From the NCBI GenBank assembly GCA_031257015.1, contig JAIRPK010000017.1, positions 1 to 64,000 on the forward strand: 64,000 nucleotides of DNA. Direction: 5' to 3'. How positions within the stretch are numbered: the first letter of the stretch is position 1; every line of letters begins with the position of its first letter. The translations under genes and the position numbers were made by a program. A model generated the notes under the pieces. It was not told the origin of the DNA. It searched no databases and saw only the letters and a list, made by a program, of their open reading frames with translations. Source of the DNA: Tannerellaceae bacterium. Lineage in GTDB: Bacteria > Bacteroidota > Bacteroidia > Bacteroidales > Tannerellaceae. Positions 41,018 through 50,216 of this stretch are shown here, in pieces.

Positions 41018-43519
41018 ATGATGGTTTCAAATAAAAAATACAGGATCGGACTGGCTCTTAGCGGCGGCGGGGCTAAGGGGTTTGCGCATATCGGCGCTCT
41101 GAGGCTGATGGAGGAATATAATATTGTGCCGGACGTTATTGCCGGGACGAGCGCCGGCTCTATCGCGGGGGTTTTGTTTGCCGACGGATATTCGTCTGCC
41201 GAAATACAGGAGATTTTCACGGGGAGGGAACTCTCGGAGTTTGCGCGTTTGAAATTCCCAAAGGATGGGCTGCTGGACAGCGAGAGGTTTCGCCGATTCC
41301 TGGAAAAGCATCTGAGGGCAAGGCGTTTTGAGGAGCTGAAAATACCGCTTGTCGTCGTGGCTACCGACCTTGACAACGGGAGAAGCCATGAGTTCCGGAA
41401 GGGGCCGATTGCGGATGCCGTCGCTGCATCGTGCAGCATCCCGGTTGTCTTCAGTCCTGTCGAAATTGACGGGGTGCATTATGTGGACGGTGGTGTGTTC
41501 CGCAATTTCCCCGTATCGGTTATTCGCCGCGAGTGCGAATATGTTATCGGCGTTAATGTTTCGCCTTTTATTCCGGCCAGGTATCGACCGACTATTATTG
41601 GTATCGCCGAGCGTTCGTTTCATTATCTCTTCCGCGCCAATACGATTGAGGACCGCCGGCTGTGCGACGTGCTGATTGAAACGGAGGAGGCGGGGACTTA
41701 CCGGACGTTCGACCTGGAAAGCGTCGCTGCTATTGCCGATATTGGGTATGATGCTGCCGTCGCTGCTTTTAACAAAGCTATTGCGGAGCAATGTCCGCCT
41801 TTCCTTAAATATAAATCCCGGCTCAACCGCCATAAATACAATAATGATGAAATGAAAAAGACAATTATCTATCAAACTCTGCCGCGTCTGTTCGGCAATA
41901 TGAATCCTTCGCCGGTCAGGAATGGCGACCTGGCAAGGAATGGAGCAGGCAAATTTTCGGCTTTCTCGCCTGCGGTATTAAATGACTTGAAAGCTTTAGG
42001 TATAACTCACGTCTGGTTTACCGGCGTCATCGAACATGCTACGCAAACGGATTATTCCTTTTGCGGCATCGCCAAGGACCATCCTGCTATCGTAAAGGGG
42101 AAGGCCGGTTCGCCTTATGCCATTAAGGATTATTACGATGTTGATCCTGACCTGGCTGAAAATCCGCATCGGCGAATGGCGGAATTTGAGGAGCTGGTCA
42201 GACGTTCGCATGAGGCGGGGCTAAGGGTTATTATTGACTTTGTTCCTAATCATGTCGCACGGCAATATAAATCGGATGTGCACGTGGGGTTTGTTGACGA
42301 CCTGGGGGAGAAGGATGATGTTTCCATTGCCTTCTCGCCGCGCAATAACTTTTATTATATTCCGGGACAACCGTTTGCGCTTAATTTCTTTGCGCATAAT
42401 GAGGGGGTGGCATATGGTGAATTTCCTGCACGCGCAACGGGGAACAATTTGTTTAGCCCTGCTGCGGGAAAGGACGACTGGTATGAAACGGTAAAGCTTA
42501 ATTATGGGGTTAATTATGCCGACGGCGGCTCGAAGCATTTTGAGCCTGTTCCGGATACATGGAGGAAAATGCTCGACATTCTACGGTTCTGGGCGTCGAA
42601 GGGCGTTGACGGTTTCCGTTGCGACATGGCGGAGATGGTGCCCGTAGAGTTTTGGGCATGGGTTATTCCTGAAATCCGGAAGGAGTATTCTATTGTTTTT
42701 ATCGGGGAGGTTTATAATCCTGCCGAGTATCGGAATTTTATCGCCAACGGGCAGTTTGATTTCCTGTATGACAAGGTGGGGCTTTATGATATTCTTCGTG
42801 ACGTCATCTGTCGGCGGGTGGCGCCCAGGGAAATAACCAGGGCATGGCAGTCTATTGACGGACTTCAGCCTTCGATGCTTAATTTCCTCGAAAATCATGA
42901 TGAGCAGCGTATTGCTTCGGATTTTTTTGCTGCCGACCCATGGGCGGCTATCCCTGCCATGATTGTGGCGGCTTTCATTAATTCCGGGCCTGTGATGATT
43001 TATAACGGCCAGGAGCTGGGCGAACGTGGAATGGACGAAGAGGGGTTCAGCGGTCGCGACGGACGGACAAGCATTTTTGATTACTGGAGCATGGAAAGCG
43101 TTCGCGAATGGCTTAAGGATGAACTCCCGGAGGATCGGAAACGGCTCCGGGCAATGTATGCCTGCATATTAAATGCGGCTCAGTCGGAGCAGACTGTTGT
43201 TCAGGGGAGCTTCTTTGATTTAATGTATGCCAACGAGGGGAATCCGAGGTTTGATGCGGGATGTCTGTACGCTTTCATGAGGGCTTTCCAGAACGAAGCG
43301 ATGCTTGTTGCCGTCAATTTCGGATTAACGGAGCAGAGGGCTTTTATTCGCATTCCCCGCGAGGCGTTCGACGTCCTCAACATAAAGGATAACGGGGCGG
43401 CACGGACGCTCGAACTGTTCGGGGGCGAAACATCTATTGCCGCTTTGACATCTGTTTATCCATTTGAGACGGTTATTCCGCCCAGGGGGGGAGTGGCTGT
43501 GAAGTTTACGTATCTATAA
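41018..43519 (+). CDS. Fusion of a patatin-like phospholipase and a GH13 alpha-amylase-family protein
   Basis: The 833-residue frame holds two complete modules. Residues 1-278 are a patatin: glycine-rich oxyanion loop LALSGGGAKGFAHIGAL, nucleophile elbow GTSAG with Ser45, and catalytic Asp157 in YVDGGVF. Residue 279 onward is a GH13 enzyme that begins like a free-standing protein (MKKTIIYQTLPRLFGN). It has region I DFVPNH, region II GFRCDMAEM with nucleophile Asp536, region III FIGEVYNP with acid/base Glu564, and region IV ENHDEQR with Asp628. No linker or signal peptide is seen, so it should be cytoplasmic. Both catalytic sets look intact. I infer either a real fusion or two genes joined by loss of a stop; translation could also start at the ATG at 41852. 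Confidence 0.88.
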   Translation: MMVSNKKYRIGLALSGGGAKGFAHIGALRLMEEYNIVPDVIAGTSAGSIAGVLFADGYSSAEIQEIFTGRELSEFARLKFPKDGLLDSERFRRFLEKHLRARRFEELKIPLVVVATDLDNGRSHEFRKGPIADAVAASCSIPVVFSPVEIDGVHYVDGGVFRNFPVSVIRRECEYVIGVNVSPFIPARYRPTIIGIAERSFHYLFRANTIEDRRLCDVLIETEEAGTYRTFDLESVAAIADIGYDAAVAAFNKAIAEQCPPFLKYKSRLNRHKYNNDEMKKTIIYQTLPRLFGNMNPSPVRNGDLARNGAGKFSAFSPAVLNDLKALGITHVWFTGVIEHATQTDYSFCGIAKDHPAIVKGKAGSPYAIKDYYDVDPDLAENPHRRMAEFEELVRRSHEAGLRVIIDFVPNHVARQYKSDVHVGFVDDLGEKDDVSIAFSPRNNFYYIPGQPFALNFFAHNEGVAYGEFPARATGNNLFSPAAGKDDWYETVKLNYGVNYADGGSKHFEPVPDTWRKMLDILRFWASKGVDGFRCDMAEMVPVEFWAWVIPEIRKEYSIVFIGEVYNPAEYRNFIANGQFDFLYDKVGLYDILRDVICRRVAPREITRAWQSIDGLQPSMLNFLENHDEQRIASDFFAADPWAAIPAMIVAAFINSGPVMIYNGQELGERGMDEEGFSGRDGRTSIFDYWSMESVREWLKDELPEDRKRLRAMYACILNAAQSEQTVVQGSFFDLMYANEGNPRFDAGCLYAFMRAFQNEAMLVAVNFGLTEQRAFIRIPREAFDVLNIKDNGAARTLELFGGETSIAALTSVYPFETVIPPRGGVAVKFTYL

Positions 43520-43544
43520 AGGGCTTTATGAAAATTCATATTCG

Positions 43545-44369
43545 ATGAAAAAAATGACACTGGTTCCTTTCGGAGGGCTTTCCAACAGGATATTTGCAAT
43601 TACTTCGGCTATTGGTTTCTGCCGTGATAATGGTTTCAGGCTGAAAGTAGTCTGGTTTAAGGATTGGGGAATGGGCGCCGGGTTTCATCAATTAATGGAG
43701 GTTCTTCCTACGGATGTGGAGATTGTTGATGCGCAATGGACGGACTACCGGTTTGACAGGCCGAGGAAAAGAAATCTGTGGATGCCGGCTATTTATCAGT
43801 ATTTTGCGTTTGACCGACGGCTTTACGAAAAGGAGATGTTCGGGAATATGAATTATGATTCTTATGGGGAGATGTTCCGACCGTTTGACGCGGTTTATAT
43901 GAATCATTGCGGTCTTTTTTACGAGTATCCAGGCATGTTCCGCGAATTGAAACCGACGAAATCTATTCAAGCGGAAATTAATCGGCTGACGGAGCCGTTC
44001 TTGTCGCAACGGACGGTCGGTATTCATATTCGTCGGGGCGACCTGGCTGAATACAGCGAAAAAAAAAGCCCGCTTTCTCTTTTCATCAGCAAAATGGAGG
44101 ATGAATTAAAGATTGACGGGCGGACGAAATTCTTTGTTGCTTCGGATTCAACGGACGAAAAAAAGCGGCTGGCGGAACGGTTTGGGGATGCTGTAATTAC
44201 GTCTTTCAAGGAAGTGAGGAGGGATACGAAAGAGGGAATTATCGACGCTTTGATTGAGTTATACCGACTGTCGGCGACAATTAAGATATATGGAACTCAT
44301 TATAGTACGTATTCTCAACTGTCTGCCAAATTATCGAATATTCCGCTGGAAGTTTTGTTGAACGAATAG
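43545..44369 (+). CDS. Fucosyltransferase-like glycosyltransferase
   Basis: The 274-residue protein starts with a donor-domain motif FGGLSNRIFAITSAIGFC (about residues 9-26) and has the signature GIHIRRGDL (about residue 165), the HxRRGD peptide I of the alpha-1,2/alpha-1,6/O-fucosyltransferase superfamily. A later FFVASDSTDEKKRL and the C-terminal GTHYSTYSQLSA fit peptides II and III. Fucose transfer from GDP-fucose is therefore likely, but the acceptor is unknown. No membrane segment is seen. It is 25 bp downstream of the patatin-GH13 gene and probably co-transcribed. Confidence 0.7.
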   Translation: MKKMTLVPFGGLSNRIFAITSAIGFCRDNGFRLKVVWFKDWGMGAGFHQLMEVLPTDVEIVDAQWTDYRFDRPRKRNLWMPAIYQYFAFDRRLYEKEMFGNMNYDSYGEMFRPFDAVYMNHCGLFYEYPGMFRELKPTKSIQAEINRLTEPFLSQRTVGIHIRRGDLAEYSEKKSPLSLFISKMEDELKIDGRTKFFVASDSTDEKKRLAERFGDAVITSFKEVRRDTKEGIIDALIELYRLSATIKIYGTHYSTYSQLSAKLSNIPLEVLLNE

Positions 44370-44392
44370 TGGATTTTGCATTAATTGTCATG

Positions 44393-44431
44393 CTCGGAAG
44401 TCCTTACGGGGGTTTCCGGGCGTTTGTTTTT
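44393..44431 (+). terminator. Probable terminator after the glycosyltransferase gene
   Basis: CTCGGAA (44393-44399) pairs with TTCCGGG (44414-44420, one wobble), with a few inner pairs, followed by CGTTTGTTTTT. It lies between two convergent genes. Confidence 0.5.
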
Positions 44432-44434
44432 AAT

Positions 44435-46171
44435 TTATTTTTCTTCGTCCTTCTTTGTGTTTGTTGTGTTATTTAGAAAGCCGACAGGAGGCTTTTTTTT
44501 GAGTTTGCGTTCATGTTGCTTTTTAATTTCTGCCTCCAAAATTTCCATAGTAATACGCGAGTCATTTGTAATGCCATCTATTTTCCTTCCGATCGCTTCT
44601 CGTGAAGCCTCATCGCAAACAAACGGGATGTCGCTGGAAACAAACTGTTCAGAGAGAGTTGCCAATTTTTCGTAATTAATCCCGAAATCAAGCGGTTTAC
44701 GTTTGAGATAGAGTTCAAACATTGCCTTTCGCATCTCAAAATCGGGCGCCTTGATCTCAATCTTCTTTTCTAAACGTCCACTCCGAAGTATGGCTGGGTC
44801 TATCGTCTCTACTTTATTTGTAGAGGCCATTACGAACACGCGGCTATTGCCGATATTGTTCAACTGCACCAGAAATTCATTTACTTCTGCGCTTTGCTGT
44901 GTATTATCGCGCTTTGGCACCATTGCATCAAATTCGTCGAAGTAGAGAATTGTGGGCGCCTTTTCCTTGGCTTTATCAAATATTTCTTTGATTTTTTCCT
45001 GCGTACCATGAATATATATGCTTGCAATATCCGAGGGCTTTATTTTCATGAAATGAAAGCCTGTTTCTTCTGCAAAACACTCGGCAAAAAAAGTTTTTCC
45101 GCAGCCCGGCTCTCCGTAAAGCAATATTCCGTTGGGCAGTCCAAGTTCGTGTCGCTGGTATTCTTCGGGGTTGCGGATAACATTAATCACAGTCCTTTGC
45201 AGCTCTTTTTTAAGGTCTTGCATACCGGCAATGGCGGCGAAGCCTCCTTTTTTACTTACACTGTTTTTTTCTTCCGGCACTGACTTGTAGTCAACTACTA
45301 TTTCGCCATTCAGAGCTTGCAAAAATTCTGTTGCCGTTTGAAAACGCTTGTCGGGATTGCTTTGCAATGCTTTATGCAGAATATTCAGAATGGCATCATT
45401 GCAATCTACGACACGTGTTATATTAGGAAACAGTAACTTTTTTTTGCGTTGCTCCAATATTCTTTCGCCGATTCCAGCATCGTTCACATCCGAAATTGCA
45501 TCTTGATAAGGAAACATTCTGAACAGCATTTGATACAATATAACCCCAACTGAAAACGAATCGCTTTGCGGAGAGAATGCTCCGGGCGCAATACATTCAC
45601 TGGCTATATATCGCAGGGACGAATAATCATTTGGCCTTACATACGATTCTGAAGATTGGCCTGTTGTTCTCGCATTTCCGAGATCAATGATTTTCGCAAT
45701 CGGACTGCCCGACAGGTCAAGCATAATGTTATGCGGCGTGATTTCGTTGTGAATAATCGGTGTCGGCAAGGAGTGCAGATATTGCAAGCCGTTCAAAACC
45801 CCTGATAATATTTGCCGAATATCATAAAGATCAATAAGCGGATCACGCGCAAGACATTCTGCCAGTGTTTCTCCTCTTATAAAATCCGATACGAGGTATA
45901 AATATTTGCGGTTCTCTATAATGATTTCGCCGCTGTCTTTATATGCTGCAATATTCGGATGATTGACGGTTTTCAGAAATTCAATTTCGAATAAATTCCC
46001 GTTTGCATCAAAATCGTTCCGGTGAATTTGCTCTACATTAAACAGTTTCAGGCAATACGGTTTATTGTCTTTCCCACGCACGCGGTATGCTTCGGCATTT
46101 CGCCCCTTTTTGATAAAAAGCATGATTTCATACTTCCCATCAAACATTGATTTTTTTGTTAATGTACTCAT
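44435..46171 (-). CDS. Protein kinase-like domain fused to an AAA+ ATPase
   Basis: The 578 residues join a Ser/Thr kinase fold (about 14-290) to an AAA+ module (about 311-520). The kinase part has Lys42 (CLKLF), the metal-binding motif as DLG (163-165) and the SE of the APE-like motif at 191-192. The catalytic loop reads HNEITPHN (141-148) where active kinases have HRD.KPxN, so the catalytic Asp is Glu143 and the Lys is Thr. The glycine loop is also weak (KKGRNAEAY). The AAA+ part is complete: Walker A GEPGCGKT (353-360), Walker B ILYFDE (408-413), sensor Asn452, arginine finger Arg466. It looks like an FtsH/Cdc48-class ATPase controlled by a pseudokinase or unusual kinase. It lies downstream of the Hsp70-like gene by 110 bp. 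Confidence 0.88.
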   Translation of the reverse strand: MSTLTKKSMFDGKYEIMLFIKKGRNAEAYRVRGKDNKPYCLKLFNVEQIHRNDFDANGNLFEIEFLKTVNHPNIAAYKDSGEIIIENRKYLYLVSDFIRGETLAECLARDPLIDLYDIRQILSGVLNGLQYLHSLPTPIIHNEITPHNIMLDLSGSPIAKIIDLGNARTTGQSSESYVRPNDYSSLRYIASECIAPGAFSPQSDSFSVGVILYQMLFRMFPYQDAISDVNDAGIGERILEQRKKKLLFPNITRVVDCNDAILNILHKALQSNPDKRFQTATEFLQALNGEIVVDYKSVPEEKNSVSKKGGFAAIAGMQDLKKELQRTVINVIRNPEEYQRHELGLPNGILLYGEPGCGKTFFAECFAEETGFHFMKIKPSDIASIYIHGTQEKIKEIFDKAKEKAPTILYFDEFDAMVPKRDNTQQSAEVNEFLVQLNNIGNSRVFVMASTNKVETIDPAILRSGRLEKKIEIKAPDFEMRKAMFELYLKRKPLDFGINYEKLATLSEQFVSSDIPFVCDEASREAIGRKIDGITNDSRITMEILEAEIKKQHERKLKKKPPVGFLNNTTNTKKDEEK

Positions 46172-46281
46172 TGTTTTAACTATGATTTTTATTAATAATT
46201 CTCACCCCGCAGACGAGTTTTTTTTACTTGCCTGCAAGGTGAGGATTATTGCTGTATTGTTTAATAAATGACTGAATAAAA

Positions 46282-49068
46282 TTATATTACGACTATTCTG
46301 CGACGAAGCTGTCCCACTATTGCTATTACCTCATTTTCTATCAATTGGCCGCTGTTGTGCATCGGCCAAGCTTTATCAATTAATGCTTTAGCTTTGTCCC
46401 TGCTTTTCCATTCAATCTCATCAAAATTGTTTGTGAAATATGCTAAATATTTCAACGGGAAGAAAGTTATCTTCGCATACTCCTCCTGTATTGTCTTCCG
46501 ATTTAATTTTTTTGCCCTCGTAATATTTTCTTCTTTAATTACTAATTCAATTTTTTGTCTTAAATCGAGAAGCATATTGTCTATCTTCCCACTTTCTAAT
46601 AATTGTATTGTATAACTAAACAACATATTCAACTCTCTCCACGAAGACGGAGGCTGTTTCTTGAGAGTATTACAGACCTCTTCTAATTCAAAATATGCGT
46701 CGCGCAGTCCTTTCTTATGTGGCGGCCAAAATGTCTCCAGATTCAAAAGTATTTTACGCAAGTCGTTTTGGATTTCCAGCCTTCCATCTGCAGAGCCTCG
46801 TTTATTTTCTAGTTTTTCTTCAAGTTCAGTCAACTCTTTTAAAATATCCTCGGCCTTTTCAACTTTGTCCAGCCTGCTTTTAGTGGCATCAATTTTTGCC
46901 TGCAAGTCATCGGTCTCGGGGACATTCATATTTTTGATTTCAATCTTAACCTCTTCGGAGTGTTCCAGCGCCGGGAAAAATACTTCAACCGTCATTTGGC
47001 TTGAGCGATCTATCTTAACTTTAAGATCAACAGAGCTGCCTTTCGGCAAGAGAGCCGGCAAATGTTCGCCTGTGATAATAACCTCGCTCACAAGATTGTT
47101 CAATTCAGGGTTGCTTTTGGCCTTAGCGTACTTATCGCCTTGATAAATTGGGATGTGGATATTATCGCTCCTGCCAGGACGAACGTCCTCGCTGGTTTTT
47201 AAGTTATTTATCACTCCTTTCACTCCTTCTGGTGAAATTTCCCTGTTCTTTTCTAATCCTTTGATTGGAAAGATCAGTTCTTCATCTTCATCTTCAAAAT
47301 ACTTAACGATGCAGTAGTCATACTGCAGAACCGGCACTATGATCGGCTGAACGACAATTTTAGCCGGTTCGCAGCCAATGCGGTTGCCATTATTGTCATA
47401 GACATTTATTGTAAACTCGTTCCTAGCACCTTGTTTTAAAGGGATTTTTAACGAAGCAAATCTTTCGCCAGTAATTGGCATTTTTGCGCTCCTCCATCCC
47501 CGATCTGCACGGACCAGCTCCGCTTCGTATTTCGATGAGAATTGGCCTGTTGTATCCTTCACTTTTATATCTATATCGGTTTCTGCTGCAGGCGTTTCCG
47601 GGTCGTATATAAGCTGGAGCTGTATTGTCTCCGATGCGTCAACGCCAAAGTTGATAATGTTTGGCTTGCAGTCAATGCGCTCACCGTTACTACCATATAC
47701 ATTTATTGTAAACGTGTTGGATACATTTTTCTTCAAAGGAACGTCGTTAAACAAAGCTGCTCTTCTTCCACCAAGCGAAATTTTATTGCTTGTCCATCCC
47801 CCGTCAGAACGAACAAGTTCTGCTTCGTATTTCGACGAGGAGCTGCCTGTTGGTTGCTCCATCACTTTTATACTGACATCGGTGAAATCATCTGTAGTTT
47901 TCGGTCGGTAATTAACTTCGAGCTGTATGGATTCCTCCGGAAAAACAATACTGGAAGCATATAAGGCCGCACCGGAAGCGACAATAGTCATCGGGTCTAT
48001 AGAAGTATCAACATTTTTAGTAATCTGCTCTTTTAGCATGCTTCGCAAAATAGAAGAATGTGTCGGGCCACCAACTAATATCAGCTTATCCAAGTCACTT
48101 CCTTGCATGTTGTTTCTTTTCAACAAGGCTTTGGTAATTTCGATAGCATCCTGAAAAATGGGAGCTACAACTTTTTCCAAATTCTCTCTCGTAATAACCA
48201 TATTAATCTCCGGTTGTATGCCGTTCTCGTCTTTAAAATGCAGGTCGTCAAGATTAGTACAAATGCCATGTGACTGCTTAAAAGATAATTGATTTTTTGC
48301 CTCTTCAGCGAACCTCTTTAATGCATCGCGAAGTATTTGCTTTTTACGGGACGAAGTTAAAATTTCGTTAAGGGCATAATGTTTACGCAAGTACGGCAAG
48401 ATTAGCTGATCTACGATTGCCTCATCCAGGTTCTTGCCGCCAAGCCAGTTATCTCCTTCAGTATCCTTGACTTTCAAAGAGCCATCTTCTACCTTTAATA
48501 ACGCGGCATCAAATGTTCCACCTCCAAAGTCAAACACAAGCCAATAGCCGTTTTTATCATGCGCTTTCAATCCATAGGCTGTAGCCGCCGCAATAGGTTC
48601 CTGCAATAGAACGATATTCTTAAAACCGGCCAACTTCGCCGCCTCCATGGTAGCACTGCATTGCTGACTGGTGAATTTAGCAGGAATCGTTATTACGATC
48701 GAGGATATATTCTCGTCCAAGACTAACGATTTGAGCTTCTTCAGAACTTCGGCTGAAAGCTCAACACTATTCAACGATCTACCAAGGTTTTTACAGTAGT
48801 AAGTCGTATTCGTCCCCATTGTGCGCTTAAACTCGATAAAAGTATTCTGCTCGCCCTCGTTGAAGTTTTCCAATGCTCTCGCATAGTCGTTTCTCAGCGC
48901 ACCGATAGCGGGTTCTCCAACCAACAAGAACCCGCGGTGGTTATAACCCACACATGAAGGCACGGTATCTCTCAAAGAATCGGATTTAATAACCCGTGGT
49001 ACTCCGTCCTCTATCATAACTATAGCGGAGTTTGTTGTTCCTAGATCTATTCCGAATTGTTTACTCAT
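46282..49068 (-). CDS. Divergent Hsp70-like chaperone with duplicated beta-rich insert
   Basis: The 928-residue protein has an Hsp70 ATPase domain (about 1-375): IDLGTTNSAIV (phosphate 1), VFDFGGGTFDAAL (phosphate 2, 178-190) and LILVGGPTHSSILRSML (adenosine, 329-345). Two copies of a beta-rich segment of about 80 residues follow, exactly 100 residues apart: SSKYEAELVR at 411 and 511, FTINVY at 453 and 552. A substrate-binding-like beta region (about 612-715) contains TGEHLPALLPKGSSVDL, and a coiled-coil tail of 200 residues ends the protein. It is longer than DnaK (about 640 residues) and lacks the EEVD/lid-type end. Its neighbours suggest its own co-chaperones. Confidence 0.9.
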   Translation of the reverse strand: MSKQFGIDLGTTNSAIVMIEDGVPRVIKSDSLRDTVPSCVGYNHRGFLLVGEPAIGALRNDYARALENFNEGEQNTFIEFKRTMGTNTTYYCKNLGRSLNSVELSAEVLKKLKSLVLDENISSIVITIPAKFTSQQCSATMEAAKLAGFKNIVLLQEPIAAATAYGLKAHDKNGYWLVFDFGGGTFDAALLKVEDGSLKVKDTEGDNWLGGKNLDEAIVDQLILPYLRKHYALNEILTSSRKKQILRDALKRFAEEAKNQLSFKQSHGICTNLDDLHFKDENGIQPEINMVITRENLEKVVAPIFQDAIEITKALLKRNNMQGSDLDKLILVGGPTHSSILRSMLKEQITKNVDTSIDPMTIVASGAALYASSIVFPEESIQLEVNYRPKTTDDFTDVSIKVMEQPTGSSSSKYEAELVRSDGGWTSNKISLGGRRAALFNDVPLKKNVSNTFTINVYGSNGERIDCKPNIINFGVDASETIQLQLIYDPETPAAETDIDIKVKDTTGQFSSKYEAELVRADRGWRSAKMPITGERFASLKIPLKQGARNEFTINVYDNNGNRIGCEPAKIVVQPIIVPVLQYDYCIVKYFEDEDEELIFPIKGLEKNREISPEGVKGVINNLKTSEDVRPGRSDNIHIPIYQGDKYAKAKSNPELNNLVSEVIITGEHLPALLPKGSSVDLKVKIDRSSQMTVEVFFPALEHSEEVKIEIKNMNVPETDDLQAKIDATKSRLDKVEKAEDILKELTELEEKLENKRGSADGRLEIQNDLRKILLNLETFWPPHKKGLRDAYFELEEVCNTLKKQPPSSWRELNMLFSYTIQLLESGKIDNMLLDLRQKIELVIKEENITRAKKLNRKTIQEEYAKITFFPLKYLAYFTNNFDEIEWKSRDKAKALIDKAWPMHNSGQLIENEVIAIVGQLRRRIVVI

Positions 49069-49296
49069 TGTTTTTTTCTATTGTTTAATTATTATTTAAT
49101 GATCCTTTATGTATATATCGACAATATGATTCCCTTTGGAGTCAAAAATGTTGTACTTATCAATGGGATGCATGATTTTGGAATGATGTGTGCTGCCTTC
49201 TCGATTCTATCTTAAGGACATCCATCTGGCGTCCGTAATCTGCGTAAACAAACAATGTTAAGTACTGCCTCTGGTTAAATTAAAGAATCCAATATT

Positions 49297-50193
49297 TTAT
49301 CGTTTTGTTGCTCCTACTCTAAGCTCTATCTGCGCCGCTTGTATCATTATTCCCTTATAATCTACTTGTGGCTTTACGATTTTAGAAATTATTTCCATTC
49401 CTTTTTCCAAGCTCTCGTCAAAGACGCTGCTTATGACAATCACGTTCAGTCCTTCGACGTAACGTTTGCCGAGCAGTGTGGGTATTTCATAGCCGTATGC
49501 CGAGAGATTGTCTTTGAGTCTTTCGGCTGAGTGCTTTATTTGGTTCACTCCTCTTATGCCTGGTTCCATTAGTGAAAGATTTCTCTCGATAAGCGTGATC
49601 TCATCGGCCAGCTTAAGTGGAATAGAATGGTCAAGTTCGGCTGGTGGAGGCGAGGAGCCTTTCTGTAAAGCTAAGTCTTTAAGGCTCCCCAAAATATCTG
49701 TTTGCAGCGCTAATCCCCCTGCTACTTTTTCATCCAAATCAAACTTGTATTTCTCAAACTGCCCGATAATATCATAACAGTCTTTTTTCCGGTAGATGTA
49801 GAGCCATGCGAACAAAGCTCCTTGTATCAACAATAATAATGCGACGCTAACCAGCGACCATCGTAAGACGGTACGCCGCGTTTCCGAAACCTCGACTTGC
49901 GAAGTTTCGGATATTGCTACTAATTCGGAGTGGGTGATTTTGGCATCTAAACTGTCGGTAAGAGCGACGATTTTTGCTTTTTCGACTCGAAGCTGCGATT
50001 GCAATTGCTGAATATCCTTGCCTGCCGCCGTGAGCTGCCTTTGAAAAAAGACCCTTTGATTTTTCAGTTCTGTTTGTAACGCCTCGACGCGCCTTTGCAG
50101 GTTAACAAAGGCATGGCTGTCGGACGACTGCGAAAATACTGTAACTGCGAACAGCACAAGAACGAGTGTTAATTTTATTTTATCCATAACCAT
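49297..50193 (-). CDS. Membrane-anchored GrpE-like nucleotide-exchange protein (predicted)
   Basis: The 298 residues begin with a signal peptide or first membrane helix (about 5-20, cleavage possible near VFSQ-SSD). A coiled coil (about 28-95) and a membrane segment (111-134, RWSLVSVALLLLIQGALFAW) followed by RKKD come next; the positive charges predict a cytoplasmic C-terminal part. Residues 190-294 resemble GrpE: a helix with IERNLSLMEPGIRGVNQI, then YGYEIPTLLGKRY, then the beta part ending YKGIMIQAAQIELRVG, which parallels the end of GrpE (KGY...R.A.V.V). The similarity is by eye and not strong. The gene lies 23 bp after the J-like gene and 228 bp before the Hsp70-like gene. Confidence 0.6.
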   Translation of the reverse strand: MVMDKIKLTLVLVLFAVTVFSQSSDSHAFVNLQRRVEALQTELKNQRVFFQRQLTAAGKDIQQLQSQLRVEKAKIVALTDSLDAKITHSELVAISETSQVEVSETRRTVLRWSLVSVALLLLIQGALFAWLYIYRKKDCYDIIGQFEKYKFDLDEKVAGGLALQTDILGSLKDLALQKGSSPPPAELDHSIPLKLADEITLIERNLSLMEPGIRGVNQIKHSAERLKDNLSAYGYEIPTLLGKRYVEGLNVIVISSVFDESLEKGMEIISKIVKPQVDYKGIMIQAAQIELRVGATKR

Positions 50194-50216
50194 ATATATT
50201 TAATAATTTGTATTAT

